Shown: piece after piece, positions 17,920-27,002 of the stretch
Numbering within the stretch: the stretch's first letter is position 1
Layout of the letters: every line of letters starts with the position of its first letter
DNA from: an uncultured Rhizobium sp.
GTDB lineage: Bacteria; Pseudomonadota; Alphaproteobacteria; Rhizobiales; Rhizobiaceae
Reading direction: 5' to 3'
Assembly (NCBI GenBank): GCA_945952045.1
Contig: CAMFHE010000001.1
Span: 1 to 64,000 of the forward strand
DNA: 64,000 nucleotides
Translations under genes and position numbers: made by a program
Notes under the pieces: model-generated
Database searches by the model: none
What the model saw: only the letters and a program-made list of their open reading frames with translations
Told to the model about the DNA's origin: nothing

Positions 17920-19085
17920 GCCGCGTTTTCATCACCGCCATGGCCCGCACGCCGTTCGGCAAGTTTCGCGGCATGCTTTCGAAACTCGATTCCATCGCGC
18001 TTGGGGCAGCGCTTCTCGACGAGCTTGCGCGCCGTGACGACGGTGCGCAAGCCGTCGATGTGGTCTATGGCGGCTCGGGCCTGCTTGGCGGCAATTATCT
18101 GACCAGCCTGAGGCAGATGCTGATCCGCTCGACCCTGCCGAACGAGACCGTTTCGGTTGCGGTGGACCGTGCCTGCTGCACCGGCATGACGGCGATTTCG
18201 TCCGGTTTTGCGCATCTGAAGGCTGGCGGCGGCGCCAAGGCGATGATCGCCGGCGTCGAGAGCCTGTCGAACGTGCCGGTCCTGCTTTCGCGCGGCAATG
18301 ATCGCCGCATCGCCAGCATGACGGCGACCGATCCGCTGCTGTTGTCGGGAACCATCTCGCCGAAGACGATTGCCGAATATACCTCCGAGGAAGCCCTGAA
18401 ATACGGCATCACCCGCGAGATGCAGGACGACTGGGCCTATCGCAGCCATGAGGCTTATTTCAAGGGACTGTCCAGCGGGCTTTACGAAGGGCTGCTGTTT
18501 GCGCCGCCCGGCGTCACCCTGCCCGAGCTTCGGGACGAGGGCCCGCGCGCCAATTCCGACCGCGAAAAGCTGGCGCAGCTCTCCACGGTCAACGGCAGCA
18601 GCACGATCACCGCCGGTAATGCGCCGGGGCTTTCAGATGGCGCGGCCGGCATGGTGCTGATGGAAGAGGCGGCGATGATGCGGGACGGCACCGAGCCTCT
18701 GGGTGAAATTCTCGACTGGGTGCAGGTCGCCGGCGATATTCAGCAGGGCACCTCCGTGCCCCAGGTCGCGCTGTCGAAGCTGATGAAGCGCAACGATCTC
18801 ACACTCGATGACATCACGCTTTTCGAGATCAACGAGGCATTTGCCGCAACGCCGCTGGTCAGCACGCGTCTTCTGGCGCGCGAACTCGGCGTCGAGGAGA
18901 CGGTGCTGCATGCCAGGACCAATGTCTATGGCGGGTCGGTGGCGATCGGGCATCCGCTGGGGGCTTCGGGCGTGCGGGTGGTGATGCAGGCTTTGTCGAT
19001 CCTGCGTCAGCGCGGCGGCGGGCTGGCGCTTTGCGCCATCTGCGGTGGTTTCGGTCAGGGCGAAGCGGTCCTGATCCGGGTTTGA
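17916..19085 (+). CDS. thiolase (acetyl-CoA acyltransferase family)
   Basis: A 389-residue thiolase. The nucleophilic cysteine is in DRACCTGMTAI (near residue 88), the GHPLGASG histidine motif is near residue 346, and the second cysteine is in CAICGGFGQGEAV close to the C-terminus, so the degradative catalytic set is complete. It would cleave a 3-oxoacyl-CoA to acetyl-CoA. The ATG overlaps the ligase stop (ATGA). No enoyl-CoA hydratase or acyl-CoA dehydrogenase is nearby, so the imported substrate may already carry a 3-oxygenation, with the downstream SDR supplying the 3-oxo group. Confidence 0.92.
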   Translation: MSRVFITAMARTPFGKFRGMLSKLDSIALGAALLDELARRDDGAQAVDVVYGGSGLLGGNYLTSLRQMLIRSTLPNETVSVAVDRACCTGMTAISSGFAHLKAGGGAKAMIAGVESLSNVPVLLSRGNDRRIASMTATDPLLLSGTISPKTIAEYTSEEALKYGITREMQDDWAYRSHEAYFKGLSSGLYEGLLFAPPGVTLPELRDEGPRANSDREKLAQLSTVNGSSTITAGNAPGLSDGAAGMVLMEEAAMMRDGTEPLGEILDWVQVAGDIQQGTSVPQVALSKLMKRNDLTLDDITLFEINEAFAATPLVSTRLLARELGVEETVLHARTNVYGGSVAIGHPLGASGVRVVMQALSILRQRGGGLALCAICGGFGQGEAVLIRV

Positions 19086-19119
19086 AAACGGAAACAACGA
19101 AGAAAGGGAGAACGGAAAA

Positions 19120-20325
19120 ATGGAAGGAAAACGTCTTTTGAGCATCGCGGCCCTGGCCGCGGCGCTGATCGCCACCGGCGCGCAGGCGCAGGATGCCGCA
19201 CCGTTGAAAGTCGGTATCACCGTGTCGAACAGCGGCACTTTCATGCTGGCTTCGCAATCGGGCGAGCGCGGCGTGCGCATCTGGGTCGATGACGTCAATC
19301 GTCGCGGCGGCATCGATTTCAACGGTGAGAAGCGCAAGCTGGAACTCGTTGAACTCGACGACCGCAGCGACAAGCAGATGGTGCCGCGTGTCTACGAAAC
19401 GATGATCACCAACGACAATGTCGACGTTCTGATCGCACCGTTCGGCTCGACGTTGACGGGTGTGGCCGCAACGGTTGCCGAGCGCAACAACAAGTTCATG
19501 ATCTCGTGGTCGGCCTCGTCCGACAGCATTTACGAGCAGGGCTACAAGAACATCGTTTCGGCCGTCGTGCCGTCTTCGCTGATCCCCGGCACCAATCTGC
19601 GCCTGCTCAAGGAAGCCGGCGTCAAGAAGATCGCCATCGCCTATGTCGACGAAGCCTTCCCGGCAAGCCTTGCCGAGGCCGCCTACAAGGAAGCCACCAA
19701 GATGGGCTTCGACGTGGTGATGAACGAGACCTATCAGAAGGGTACCAAGGACTTCTCGGTCATTCTGCAAAAGGCGCAGGCGCTGGGCGCGGAAGCCTTC
19801 TATCCGCACAGCTATGAGGTCGACAGCATCCTCATGGTCAAGCAGATGAAGGAGCTCGATATCCACTTCGCCAATGTCTACATGATGTACGGCTCGACGC
19901 CGCAATTCCTCGAACTGGGTGCGGCAGCGGACTATATCACCAGCCATACCCAGTATAATCCGGCCGTGAAGTGGGCGATTACCGACGGCCTGCAGAATGA
20001 TGCTTTCGTCGCCCGCTATAAGGAACTTTTCCCGAAAGTTTCCTATTCCGAGGACTTCCAGACCGTGCTCGCCTATGGCGCCGGCGTCGCGCTCGAGCGT
20101 CTTCTCGGCGAAGCCAAGTCGACCGAACCGGCCAAGCTGAAGCAGGCGGCGCTCGATCTCAGCGGCAAGATCACCACGATCAGCGGCAAGTTTGCCATCG
20201 ACGAAACCGGCAAGCAGATCGGCATGGAGCCGATCGTTCTTCAGAACCAGCCGGGCAAGGGCCTCGTGCCCGTCGCCCCGTCGGAAGTGGCGACCGAGAA
20301 GCTGATCTACCCGATCCCGCAGTGA
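19120..20325 (+). CDS. livK: periplasmic substrate-binding protein (LivK/amide-type, Peripla_BP_6)
   Basis: A 401-residue periplasmic receptor with a signal peptide (residues 1-22, ending ATGAQA) and a start of the mature chain at APLKVGITVSNSGTFML. The pattern (GERGVRIWVDDVN, VDVLIAPFGSTLTGVAATVA) fits the LivK/AmiC-like type I binding fold. AAGGGAG precedes the ATG. Being placed after amidase-ligase-thiolase, it is physically linked to them; it should define the imported substrate of the LivMHGF channel. Unlike other binding-protein genes in this window it has no hairpin behind it. Confidence 0.92.
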   Translation: MEGKRLLSIAALAAALIATGAQAQDAAPLKVGITVSNSGTFMLASQSGERGVRIWVDDVNRRGGIDFNGEKRKLELVELDDRSDKQMVPRVYETMITNDNVDVLIAPFGSTLTGVAATVAERNNKFMISWSASSDSIYEQGYKNIVSAVVPSSLIPGTNLRLLKEAGVKKIAIAYVDEAFPASLAEAAYKEATKMGFDVVMNETYQKGTKDFSVILQKAQALGAEAFYPHSYEVDSILMVKQMKELDIHFANVYMMYGSTPQFLELGAAADYITSHTQYNPAVKWAITDGLQNDAFVARYKELFPKVSYSEDFQTVLAYGAGVALERLLGEAKSTEPAKLKQAALDLSGKITTISGKFAIDETGKQIGMEPIVLQNQPGKGLVPVAPSEVATEKLIYPIPQ

Positions 20326-20341
20326 GCCCGGAGACAGGTCG

Positions 20342-21154
20342 ATGACCGTTAAGAACCTTCCCCAGTTTTCGGCGGTCAACAAGGGAGCAGCGCGTTATGC
20401 GCTGCTCCTCGATTGTCTTGCCGATCACTATCCCGGCATGCTGAGCCTTGCCGATATCGGCCGATTGACCAACCTGCCGAAGCCGACCGCCTTTCGCCTG
20501 ATGAAGGCGCTGCAGGAGGTCGGTTTTGTCGCATACGACACCGAGCATGAAGTCTACATGTTCGGCGCCAAGATGATGGAGCTCGGCGCAAAGGCGCTGG
20601 CGCAGAATTTCGCCGTCATCGCAAGGCCGTCGCTGATGCGCATCGCCGACGAGACGCGCGACACCGCTTTCGGCGTGCTCGCGGAAAACGATCACATGCA
20701 TTGCCTGTTGCGGATCACCGGCAGCTATCCGATCCGCACCCTGTCGCTGGATGTCGGCGATATCTGGCCGATGGGCATCGGCGCCGTCGGCATGGCGCTT
20801 CTGGCTGCCCATGACGATGGTTTTATCGAGCGCTATCTCGAAAGCCATCTGTCGCTCATCCGGCATTATGCGCCGGTGACTTCGGACGCCCTCAAAGAGC
20901 GTGTCGAGCGCACCCGCGCCGCCGGCTTCGCCATCAGCGAGGGCGAACTTTTGTCGGGCATGTCGGCCATGGGCATGGTCGTCCGTTTTCCCGGCAGCAA
21001 CCGGCCTATGGGCGCGATCAGCGTCGCGGCGATTTCCAACCGGCTAGAGGGCGCGCGCCGCGAAGAGATCGCCGGCCTGTTGCGGCGAGAAGCCGATGTC
21101 ATCGCCAGCACGCTTTCCGCGCGAAAAGCCGCCGTCAGCGAAGGAGGCGCATGA
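20342..21154 (+). CDS. IclR-family transcriptional regulator of the Liv-amidase operon
   Basis: A 270-residue IclR protein: N-terminal winged HTH (about 18-75, with LADIGRLTNLPKPTAFRLMKAL) and effector domain (about 90-255, with GAVGMALLA and GMSAMGMVVRFPGS). It is embedded in the operon 16 bases after the binding-protein gene and upstream of the SDR, so it is probably autoregulated together with its targets. It is distinct from the 237-residue IclR protein at 2.1-2.8 kb. Its operator was not identified with confidence; the 100 bases before 11789 are the place to look. Confidence 0.9.
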   Translation: MTVKNLPQFSAVNKGAARYALLLDCLADHYPGMLSLADIGRLTNLPKPTAFRLMKALQEVGFVAYDTEHEVYMFGAKMMELGAKALAQNFAVIARPSLMRIADETRDTAFGVLAENDHMHCLLRITGSYPIRTLSLDVGDIWPMGIGAVGMALLAAHDDGFIERYLESHLSLIRHYAPVTSDALKERVERTRAAGFAISEGELLSGMSAMGMVVRFPGSNRPMGAISVAAISNRLEGARREEIAGLLRREADVIASTLSARKAAVSEGGA

Positions 21155-21954
21155 TGAAGATCGATCTCACGGGTAAACGGGCGCTGGTGATCGGCGGCGG
21201 AACCTTTGGCGAAGGCAACGGGATCGGCCGCGCGATCAGCTGCGGTTTCGCCGCTTGCGGCGCATCCGTCGTCGTTGCCGACCGCAATGCTGAAGCCGCC
21301 GCCGCAACCTGCGATCTCATTCGCGAACAGGGCGGCCAAGCGGATGTCATGGTGCTCGACGTGACCGATGCGGCGGCGACGCAGGCATCCATTCCAGCCC
21401 TTTCCGGGCCGCCGATCGATATTCTGCACTACAATGTCGGTATCGGTTTCGCCTCGGAAACACAGGCTCTGGAATCCGCGCAATTCGCCTCTGTGCTCGA
21501 TGCAAATCTGGTTGGCCTGCATACCGCCGTGCGGGCGGTTCTGCCGGGCATGCGCGAACGCCGTCACGGCGTCATCCTGGCGACGAGTTCGGCCTGGGCT
21601 CACCGTCATCTCGGCTATTCCCATAGTTTCTACGCGGCCTCGAAGGCCGGTATGGAGCATTTCATCCGCCTGATCGCCCAGGAAAACGCGCCCTTTGGCA
21701 TTCGCGCGAATTCCATCGCGCCGGGTTTTATCGATACCCCGCGGGTGCGCCACAATCTGGCGCGTTCCTATGGGGCCAGCAGTTTCGACGACATCCTTGC
21801 TCGCCGGGCCGGGCAGGTTCCGCTCGGACGGTTGGGGCAGCCGGAGGATGTGGCGTCGTTGGCCGCTTTCCTGGCCTCGGATCTCGCCGCTTACGTGACA
21901 GGTGGAGATTTTCCGGTCGATGGCGGCCTGATCGGCGCCGGCATCGCGTCCTGA
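21154..21954 (+). CDS. short-chain dehydrogenase/reductase (SDR)
   Basis: A classical SDR of about 266 residues. The cofactor region GGGTFGEGNGIGRAI is a variant of TGxxxGxG with an extended glycine stretch. The catalytic set is S147-like serine in LATSSAW, tyrosine in HSFYAASKAG with its lysine four residues later, and the GDFPVDGG ending near the C-terminus is typical. Two tandem ATGs occur at 21151 and 21154; the second sits 6 bases after AAGGAGG and is preferred. It overlaps the IclR stop. A 3-hydroxyacyl or secondary alcohol substrate would fit the pathway, but specificity is not visible. Confidence 0.88.
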   Translation: MKIDLTGKRALVIGGGTFGEGNGIGRAISCGFAACGASVVVADRNAEAAAATCDLIREQGGQADVMVLDVTDAAATQASIPALSGPPIDILHYNVGIGFASETQALESAQFASVLDANLVGLHTAVRAVLPGMRERRHGVILATSSAWAHRHLGYSHSFYAASKAGMEHFIRLIAQENAPFGIRANSIAPGFIDTPRVRHNLARSYGASSFDDILARRAGQVPLGRLGQPEDVASLAAFLASDLAAYVTGGDFPVDGGLIGAGIAS

Positions 21955-21987
21955 CCGCGGACCGGCCCGCAATCTACGGAGAAAGAC

Positions 21988-22875
21988 ATGAACATCGGAT
22001 TCCTCGGCGCCGGCAAGATGGGGTTGCCCATCTGCTGGAACATCGCCCGCAGGCTGGAATTGCCCATCGCCCTCTACGATCTGCACCCGCCGACGCTGCC
22101 GCCGGAAGCGGAAGGCCAAGCCGATCTCCTGCGCTTTTCCAGCGACATGACGACATTGCGCAACTGCGGCATCGTCGTGCTGTGTCTGCCGGACAGCAAG
22201 ATCGTATCGGCCGTGATCGAAGGCAAAGGCGGTGCGCCGGGGCTGATCGATATCGTGAAGCCGGGCAGTTTCATCCTCGATTGCGGGTCGTCGATTCCGG
22301 CCGAAACGCTGCGTCTCGCCGCACGTCTCAAGGAACGAAACATTTCGCTGCACGATGCCCCGGTCTCGGGCGGGATCGCTCGTGCATGGAAAGCGGAACT
22401 GACGGTGATGGCCGGTGGCATCGAAGACGGCAATCCGCTGCTGCCGGTGCTGAATGCCTTTGCCACCAAGATCGTGCATCTGGAAAAGACCGGCGACGGC
22501 CATGTCATGAAGGCCGCTAACAATTATTTGCTGGCGGCCAATATCGTCAGCTTCACCGAGGCCTTGCGCTTTGCCCGCACGGCCGGAATTTCCTTCGACA
22601 AGTTCGGAGAGGTCGTCAACAGCTCCAGCGGCGCCAGCTATGTTTCGGCCAACAAGCTGGAGACCGTTCGCCGTGACGATGACAGCGTCAGCTTCACCTC
22701 GGCCTTGATCGCCAAGGATGTCCGCAACTTCATAGACAGCTATAGAAGCCTGGGATTGAGCTTGCCAATGGTGCCGAAGGTGCTCGATATCTGGAATGAC
22801 GCGATCGAGGCGATCGGCGGCGACGTCGACAGCATGAAGATCTATCACAGCATCGGCAGCCAATCGCCGGCATGA
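21988..22875 (+). CDS. NAD(P)-dependent oxidoreductase, 3-hydroxyisobutyrate dehydrogenase family
   Basis: A 295-residue beta-hydroxyacid dehydrogenase. It starts with the Rossmann motif GFLGAGKMG, contains the substrate-binding segment DAPVSGGIARA (about 124-134), and carries the conserved catalytic lysine in GHVMKAANNYLLAANI (about 172-179). Family members oxidise 3-hydroxyisobutyrate, tartronate semialdehyde or related acids. GGAGAAAG precedes the ATG. In this operon it could handle a branched hydroxyacid intermediate. Confidence 0.9.
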   Translation: MNIGFLGAGKMGLPICWNIARRLELPIALYDLHPPTLPPEAEGQADLLRFSSDMTTLRNCGIVVLCLPDSKIVSAVIEGKGGAPGLIDIVKPGSFILDCGSSIPAETLRLAARLKERNISLHDAPVSGGIARAWKAELTVMAGGIEDGNPLLPVLNAFATKIVHLEKTGDGHVMKAANNYLLAANIVSFTEALRFARTAGISFDKFGEVVNSSSGASYVSANKLETVRRDDDSVSFTSALIAKDVRNFIDSYRSLGLSLPMVPKVLDIWNDAIEAIGGDVDSMKIYHSIGSQSPA

Positions 22876-22893
22876 CCACCAAGGAGAAATGCG

Positions 22894-23475
22894 ATGTCTC
22901 TCGTCCACATCCGTAAGAAAAGCCTGACCATCGAAACCATCTATCACGAGATGGGCCCGGCGCCGGCGGAGCCTCTGAAGATGGCGGCAGCCTGCGCCGT
23001 GGTCGCCAATCCCTATGCCGGCGCCTATGTGGAAGACCTGATGCCGTTCATGGCGGAGCTGCGCGGTCTCGGACATGAACTCGCGACCGAACTGGTCGAG
23101 ACGCTGGGCGGCAAGGAAAAGGTCGAGGTCTATTCCAAGGCCGCCATCGTCGGCCTGAATGGCGAAATGGAACACGGCGCGCTGTGGCACGAGGCCGGCG
23201 GCTGGGCCATGCGCGAAGTCCTGGGCCAGCCCAAGGCCATCGTGCCGGCCAACAAGGCGGTGGCGCAGGCCGGGTACCGCATCATGGTGCCGGTGCATTA
23301 TATCCATGCCTGCTATGTCCGCAGCCATTTCAACAGCATGGAAGTCGGTATTCAGGATGCGCCCAAGCCGAACGAGATCCTCTTTGCGCTTGTCATGGGC
23401 ACCAGCGGCCGACTGAACCCGCGCCTTGGCGGTCTGTTGAAAGAAAACGTCAAGGGCGAAGACGGCCAGCGATAA
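22894..23475 (+). CDS. amino acid synthesis family protein (DUF1185, PF06684-type)
   Basis: A 193-residue soluble protein matching the DUF1185/AA_synth family: VHIRKKSLTIETIYHEMGPA near the start, CAVVANPYAG, then GEMEHGALWHEAGGWAMRE and HYIHACYVRSHFN. The family has solved structures but, to my knowledge, no firmly assigned reaction, and it often sits beside amidases and ABC importers. AAGGAG precedes the ATG, 18 bases after the reductase stop, so it is the last gene of the operon. I would not assign a function; conserved histidine/glutamate residues (GEMEHG, WHEAGG) suggest a possible active or metal site. Confidence 0.85.
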   Translation: MSLVHIRKKSLTIETIYHEMGPAPAEPLKMAAACAVVANPYAGAYVEDLMPFMAELRGLGHELATELVETLGGKEKVEVYSKAAIVGLNGEMEHGALWHEAGGWAMREVLGQPKAIVPANKAVAQAGYRIMVPVHYIHACYVRSHFNSMEVGIQDAPKPNEILFALVMGTSGRLNPRLGGLLKENVKGEDGQR

Positions 23476-23497
23476 ACCACGACGATATTTCCTATCG

Positions 23498-23523
23498 ATG
23501 CGGCCGCAGCTTCGTGGCCGCAT
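23498..23523 (+). terminator. hairpin after the Liv-amidase operon
   Basis: ATGCGGCC and GGCCGCAT form an 8-bp stem around a 10-base loop shortly after the last gene. The T-run is weak. The remaining bases to 23703 hold nothing else I can identify and presumably include the promoter of the two-component genes. Confidence 0.45.
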
Positions 23524-23703
23524 TGCATTGCCGTCTTCATGCAAACGATCCGCCAGTGCATCCGGAGGCGTCTCGCGATCCTGAAAATCCAATAAAAGCT
23601 TCAGCGCGACATCCGTTGCGACGTTTCGCGGTGTGTAGCGTCTGGTGAATGACAGCGATTTTTGCGAGAAGCTGGGGGTCCGGATTTCAGATTGTCAGGA
23701 CCT

Positions 23704-25080
23704 ATGCGCGCGATATCGTCGATCTTGCCCAAACCCGTGCTTGCACGCGCGCTGCGACTTTCGCTGGCCTGGCAGTTCGTCACGGCGGGCGTCATCGTTC
23801 TGTTGATCGGCATGATCCTGATCGGGCTGTGGGTCACGGCCAATGTCGAAAACGCCATTTTGCAAAACAGGGCGGATGCCACCGCTTTGTTTGTCGATGG
23901 TATCGTCTCGCCTCTTTCGCAGGACCTGTCCTCTGGACAAAGCCTCGAAGACCCCTCGCGACAGGCATTGGCCGAGGCGATCAAGGGTGGGCCGCTCTCC
24001 CGACGAATATTTTCCTTCAAGGTCTGGGCGACGGACGGGACGGTTGCTTTCAGCAGCGATCCAGAGCTGATCGGCAAACGCTTCGACATCCAGCCATCGC
24101 TCAGGGCCGCCTTGAGCGGTAACGTCACTGCGGAATTCGATGCGCTCGATGGCGACGAACACGCGGCCGAACGGGAAAGTGGCTATGGCTTTCTCGAAAT
24201 CCATAGCCCGATCCGTGGGTCGCAGACCGGCGAGGTCATCGGCGCGGCGGAATTCTATGAAAAATCCACCGATATCGTCTCGGAACTGGCGCGTGCCCGG
24301 GCGCGCAGCTGGCTGGTGGTCGCAGGCGTGACGATCGGCATGCTGGCGACCCTCTTCGTTATCGTTGCACGGGGCAGCACGCAGATCGAACGTCAGAAAC
24401 GCAAGCTGGACGATCAGGTGCAGACCCTGTCCGAGTTGCTATCGACCAACACCGTCTTGCGAAAGCGCGTCGAGGAGGCCGCACAGCGCACGGTGGCCAT
24501 GAACGAGCGCTATCTCCGCCGCATTTCCGCAGACCTGCATGACGGTCCGACGCAACTGCTCGGCTTTGCGATCCTGCGTCTGGAAGCCATCCGCAAAGGC
24601 AAGGGGCGTGAGGATGACGAAGCGCTTGTCCGCCGTTCCATCACCGAGGCCCTAGACGAGATCCGCAGCATCTGCCGCGATCTGCGGCTGCCAGAGCTGG
24701 AACGCCTGACCGGCCGGGAGGTTGCCATCCGCGCCATCCAGGCGCACGAGTTTCACGCCGGCATCAAGGTCCGCAGCGATATCGCGGATATCGCAGTCAC
24801 GAGTCATGGCGCCCGCATCTGCATCTATCGTTTTCTGCAGGAAACCTTGAGCAATGCCACGCGGCATGCCAGGGCGACGCATATATTCGCCTCGGTGTGC
24901 CAAAGTGAGGCCGGAGTGATCGTTCGTGTCGAGGATGATGGCGTCGGCTTTGTCGCGCCGGCGCAAACGGAGGGTCTTGGCCTTGCCGGATTGAAGGAGC
25001 GCATCGCCAGCCTCGGCGGCCATATGGAGATTTCCACAAACGCCGGGGGCGGTGCGGTCGTGCAAATGGTGCTGCCATGA
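23704..25080 (+). CDS. sensor histidine kinase, NarL/DegS type (HisKA_3)
   Basis: A membrane sensor kinase of about 458 residues. Two transmembrane segments (about 19-45 and 200-222) enclose a periplasmic sensor domain of about 150 residues. The dimerisation/phosphoacceptor helix has H279 in ISADLHDGPTQ, and the compact HATPase domain has ETLSNATRHA, VEDDGVGF and GLAGLKERI. The start is taken as ATG 23704 (AGGA just upstream); a TTG at 23662 would add 14 residues. The stop overlaps the response-regulator start. The periplasmic ligand is unknown; being next to a ferric-type binding protein, sensing the transported solute is possible. Confidence 0.9.
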   Translation: MRAISSILPKPVLARALRLSLAWQFVTAGVIVLLIGMILIGLWVTANVENAILQNRADATALFVDGIVSPLSQDLSSGQSLEDPSRQALAEAIKGGPLSRRIFSFKVWATDGTVAFSSDPELIGKRFDIQPSLRAALSGNVTAEFDALDGDEHAAERESGYGFLEIHSPIRGSQTGEVIGAAEFYEKSTDIVSELARARARSWLVVAGVTIGMLATLFVIVARGSTQIERQKRKLDDQVQTLSELLSTNTVLRKRVEEAAQRTVAMNERYLRRISADLHDGPTQLLGFAILRLEAIRKGKGREDDEALVRRSITEALDEIRSICRDLRLPELERLTGREVAIRAIQAHEFHAGIKVRSDIADIAVTSHGARICIYRFLQETLSNATRHARATHIFASVCQSEAGVIVRVEDDGVGFVAPAQTEGLGLAGLKERIASLGGHMEISTNAGGGAVVQMVLP

Positions 25081-25775
25081 CGGAGGTTTTGCAGGAAGCA
25101 AGGCTGCTGCGCGTATGCGTGGTCGACGATCATCCCATGTTTCGCATGGGCGTCGTCCGCGCGCTCGAAGATGAGGCCGGCATCCATGTCGTCGGTGAAG
25201 GGGCGACGGCCGACGATGCGGTTGCGCTGTTCCAGGCGCACCGGCCTGAAATCAGCGTGCTGGATCTGTCGATGCCGGGCGGAGGGCATGCCGCAATCCG
25301 CGCGCTGCGCGCCATGGACGGCAATGCCTTGATCGTCGTGCTCACCGCCTCCGAACAGGATAGCGATGTGTACGAAGCTCTGAAGGCCGGCGCCAGCGGT
25401 TATGTGCTCAAGGGCGTCGAGGCGGCAACGCTGGCCGACGTGCTTCGCCGTGTCGCCGATGGCGAAACGATCATTTCTAATGGCTTAGCCGCGCGCGTGC
25501 TTTCGGACTTGACCGAGCGGCTGCAACCGGATGCGGCGGTAACGGACGCCATAACCTCCGACCCGGCGATGCCCAAGCTCACGCCCCGGGAAGAGCAGAT
25601 CCTGACGCTCGTTGCCGAAGGCAACAGCAACAAGGAAATCGCCCGTCTTCTTTCCCTACGCGAAAAGTCCATCAAGCATGTCATGACGCGGGTCCTGAAA
25701 AAGCTTCAGGCCAGAAACAGGACCGAAGCGGCCATGCTGATGCGCGACTGGCGGCAACGCGACGACGATCGCTGA
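25077..25775 (+). CDS. LuxR/NarL-type response regulator
   Basis: A 232-residue response regulator: receiver domain (about 8-125) with the acidic pair in VVDDHP, phosphoacceptor D63 in VLDLSMPGG, and lysine in GYVLKG; C-terminal LuxR-type HTH (about 165-228) with LTPREEQILTLVAEGNSNKE. Its ATG overlaps the kinase stop (ATGA), so the two are cotranscribed. It precedes the ABC transporter operon by 170 bases, which contain repeated ATACGGAC elements that could be its binding sites. Confidence 0.92.
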   Translation: MTEVLQEARLLRVCVVDDHPMFRMGVVRALEDEAGIHVVGEGATADDAVALFQAHRPEISVLDLSMPGGGHAAIRALRAMDGNALIVVLTASEQDSDVYEALKAGASGYVLKGVEAATLADVLRRVADGETIISNGLAARVLSDLTERLQPDAAVTDAITSDPAMPKLTPREEQILTLVAEGNSNKEIARLLSLREKSIKHVMTRVLKKLQARNRTEAAMLMRDWRQRDDDR

Positions 25776-25794
25776 TCATCCCCATCCCCAGAAG

Positions 25795-25840
25795 ATACGG
25801 ACTTTGGTCCGCATGGCCTCGATACGGACATCCATATAAG
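25795..25840 (+). promoter_or_regulatory. ATACGGAC repeats and possible promoter before the ferric-type transporter
   Basis: ATACGGAC occurs at 25795-25802 and 25822-25829 (27-bp spacing), and GTCCGCAT at 25807-25814 is its near-complement, giving an inverted repeat with a 4-base gap. A TATAAG box at 25835-25840 follows at once. This is compatible with a response-regulator operator, though the inverted repeat could also act as a short hairpin behind the regulator gene. Confidence 0.4.
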
Positions 25841-25946
25841 TGGAGTTTCGTTGAATAGATTTGTCTGGGGCGAGCGAGCTGGACGACCAAGTCGATGGCT
25901 CGAACCGCTTCCGGACGTTTTACCGATTGATATCCGGAGAGTCTTC

Positions 25947-26963
25947 ATGAGAACGCACGCTTTCCTCACCTCGCTCTTTGCCGTCGCCACCTTGTCGCCT
26001 GCGGTCGTTTCCGCTGCAGAACTCAACCTCTACACGACGCGCGAGCCCGCGCTGATTGCGCCGCTTCTGGAAGCGTTTACCGCCTCCAGCGGCACGAAGG
26101 TCAACACGGTGTTTCTGAAGGATGGGCTTGCCGAGCGCGTCGTCGCAGAAGGCGCAAGCTCGCCGGCTGACATTCTGATGACCGTCGATGCCGGCGCGCT
26201 CGTCGATCTTGCCGAAAAGGGCGTGACCCAGGCGATCGAATCGTCGGTTCTGGATGCGGCCGTCCCGGCACAGCTCCGCGACGCCAAGGGTCACTGGTTC
26301 GGCCTGTCGATGCGTGGCCGCGTACTCTACGCTGCCAAGGACCTCGATCTGAGTGCGTTCAACTATGAGGATCTTGCCGATCCCAAGTGGAAGGGCAAGG
26401 TCTGCATTCGCGCCGGCCAGCATCCCTACAATACCGCGCTGTTTGCCGATTACATCGCTCATTACGGTGCCGCCGATACCGAAAAGTGGCTGGCCGGCGT
26501 CAAGGAAAACCTCGCCCGCAAGGCTGCCGGCGGCGACCGCGACGTTGCCAAGGATATTCTCGGCGGCATTTGCGATATCGGCATCGCCAACAGCTATTAC
26601 GTCGGCCTGATGACTTCCGGCAAGGGCGGTCCTGAACAGGTCAAATGGGCCGAAGCGATCAAGGTCGTTCTGCCGACCTTCAAGAATGGCGGCACGCAGG
26701 TCAATATCAGCGGCGCGGCCGTTGCCAAGCACGCGCCGAACAAGGCCGAGGCGGTCAAGCTGCTCGAATATCTCGTTTCGGACGAAGCCCAGAAGATTTA
26801 TGCCGAGGCCAATTACGAATATCCGGTCAAGGCAGGCGCAGGCGTCGATCCGATCATCGCTGCCTTCGGCACGCTGACCATCGACAGCAAGCCGCTGAGC
26901 GAAATCGTCGGCCACCGCAAGCAGGCCAGCGAACTCGTCGACAAAGTCGGCTTCGACAACTAA
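25947..26963 (+). CDS. Fe(3+)-type ABC transporter binding protein (FbpA/FutA family)
   Basis: A 338-residue periplasmic protein. The signal peptide spans residues 1-22 (ending VVSA), followed by AELNLYTTREPALIAPLL, the usual start of FbpA/FutA receptors. The adjacent tyrosines in GIANSYYVGLM correspond to the iron-ligating tyrosines of ferric-binding proteins, supporting Fe3+ as ligand. The same superfamily also binds hexose phosphates and phosphonates, and the neighbouring two-component system is unusual for iron. CCGGAGAG precedes the ATG; a much earlier TTG in frame has no ribosome-binding site and no signal sequence. Confidence 0.88.
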   Translation: MRTHAFLTSLFAVATLSPAVVSAAELNLYTTREPALIAPLLEAFTASSGTKVNTVFLKDGLAERVVAEGASSPADILMTVDAGALVDLAEKGVTQAIESSVLDAAVPAQLRDAKGHWFGLSMRGRVLYAAKDLDLSAFNYEDLADPKWKGKVCIRAGQHPYNTALFADYIAHYGAADTEKWLAGVKENLARKAAGGDRDVAKDILGGICDIGIANSYYVGLMTSGKGGPEQVKWAEAIKVVLPTFKNGGTQVNISGAAVAKHAPNKAEAVKLLEYLVSDEAQKIYAEANYEYPVKAGAGVDPIIAAFGTLTIDSKPLSEIVGHRKQASELVDKVGFDN

Positions 26964-26974
26964 CCGATGATGAG

Positions 26975-26999
26975 GGCGCGTCCGCCGGAGGCGCCTTTT
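26975..26999 (+). other. intercistronic hairpin with T-run after the binding-protein gene
   Basis: GGCGC pairs with GCGCC, and an inner TCC pairs with GGA, followed by TTTT. It sits just before the permease start and could act as a partial terminator that keeps permease expression below that of the binding protein. Confidence 0.5.
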
Positions 27000-27002
27000 G
27001 AC

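Noticed and set aside
20866..23592. 908-codon leftward frame opposite SDR, reductase and DUF1185 genes
   Set aside because: Composition is arginine/histidine/aspartate-rich without motifs, typical of an antisense shadow; the three sense genes are clear.
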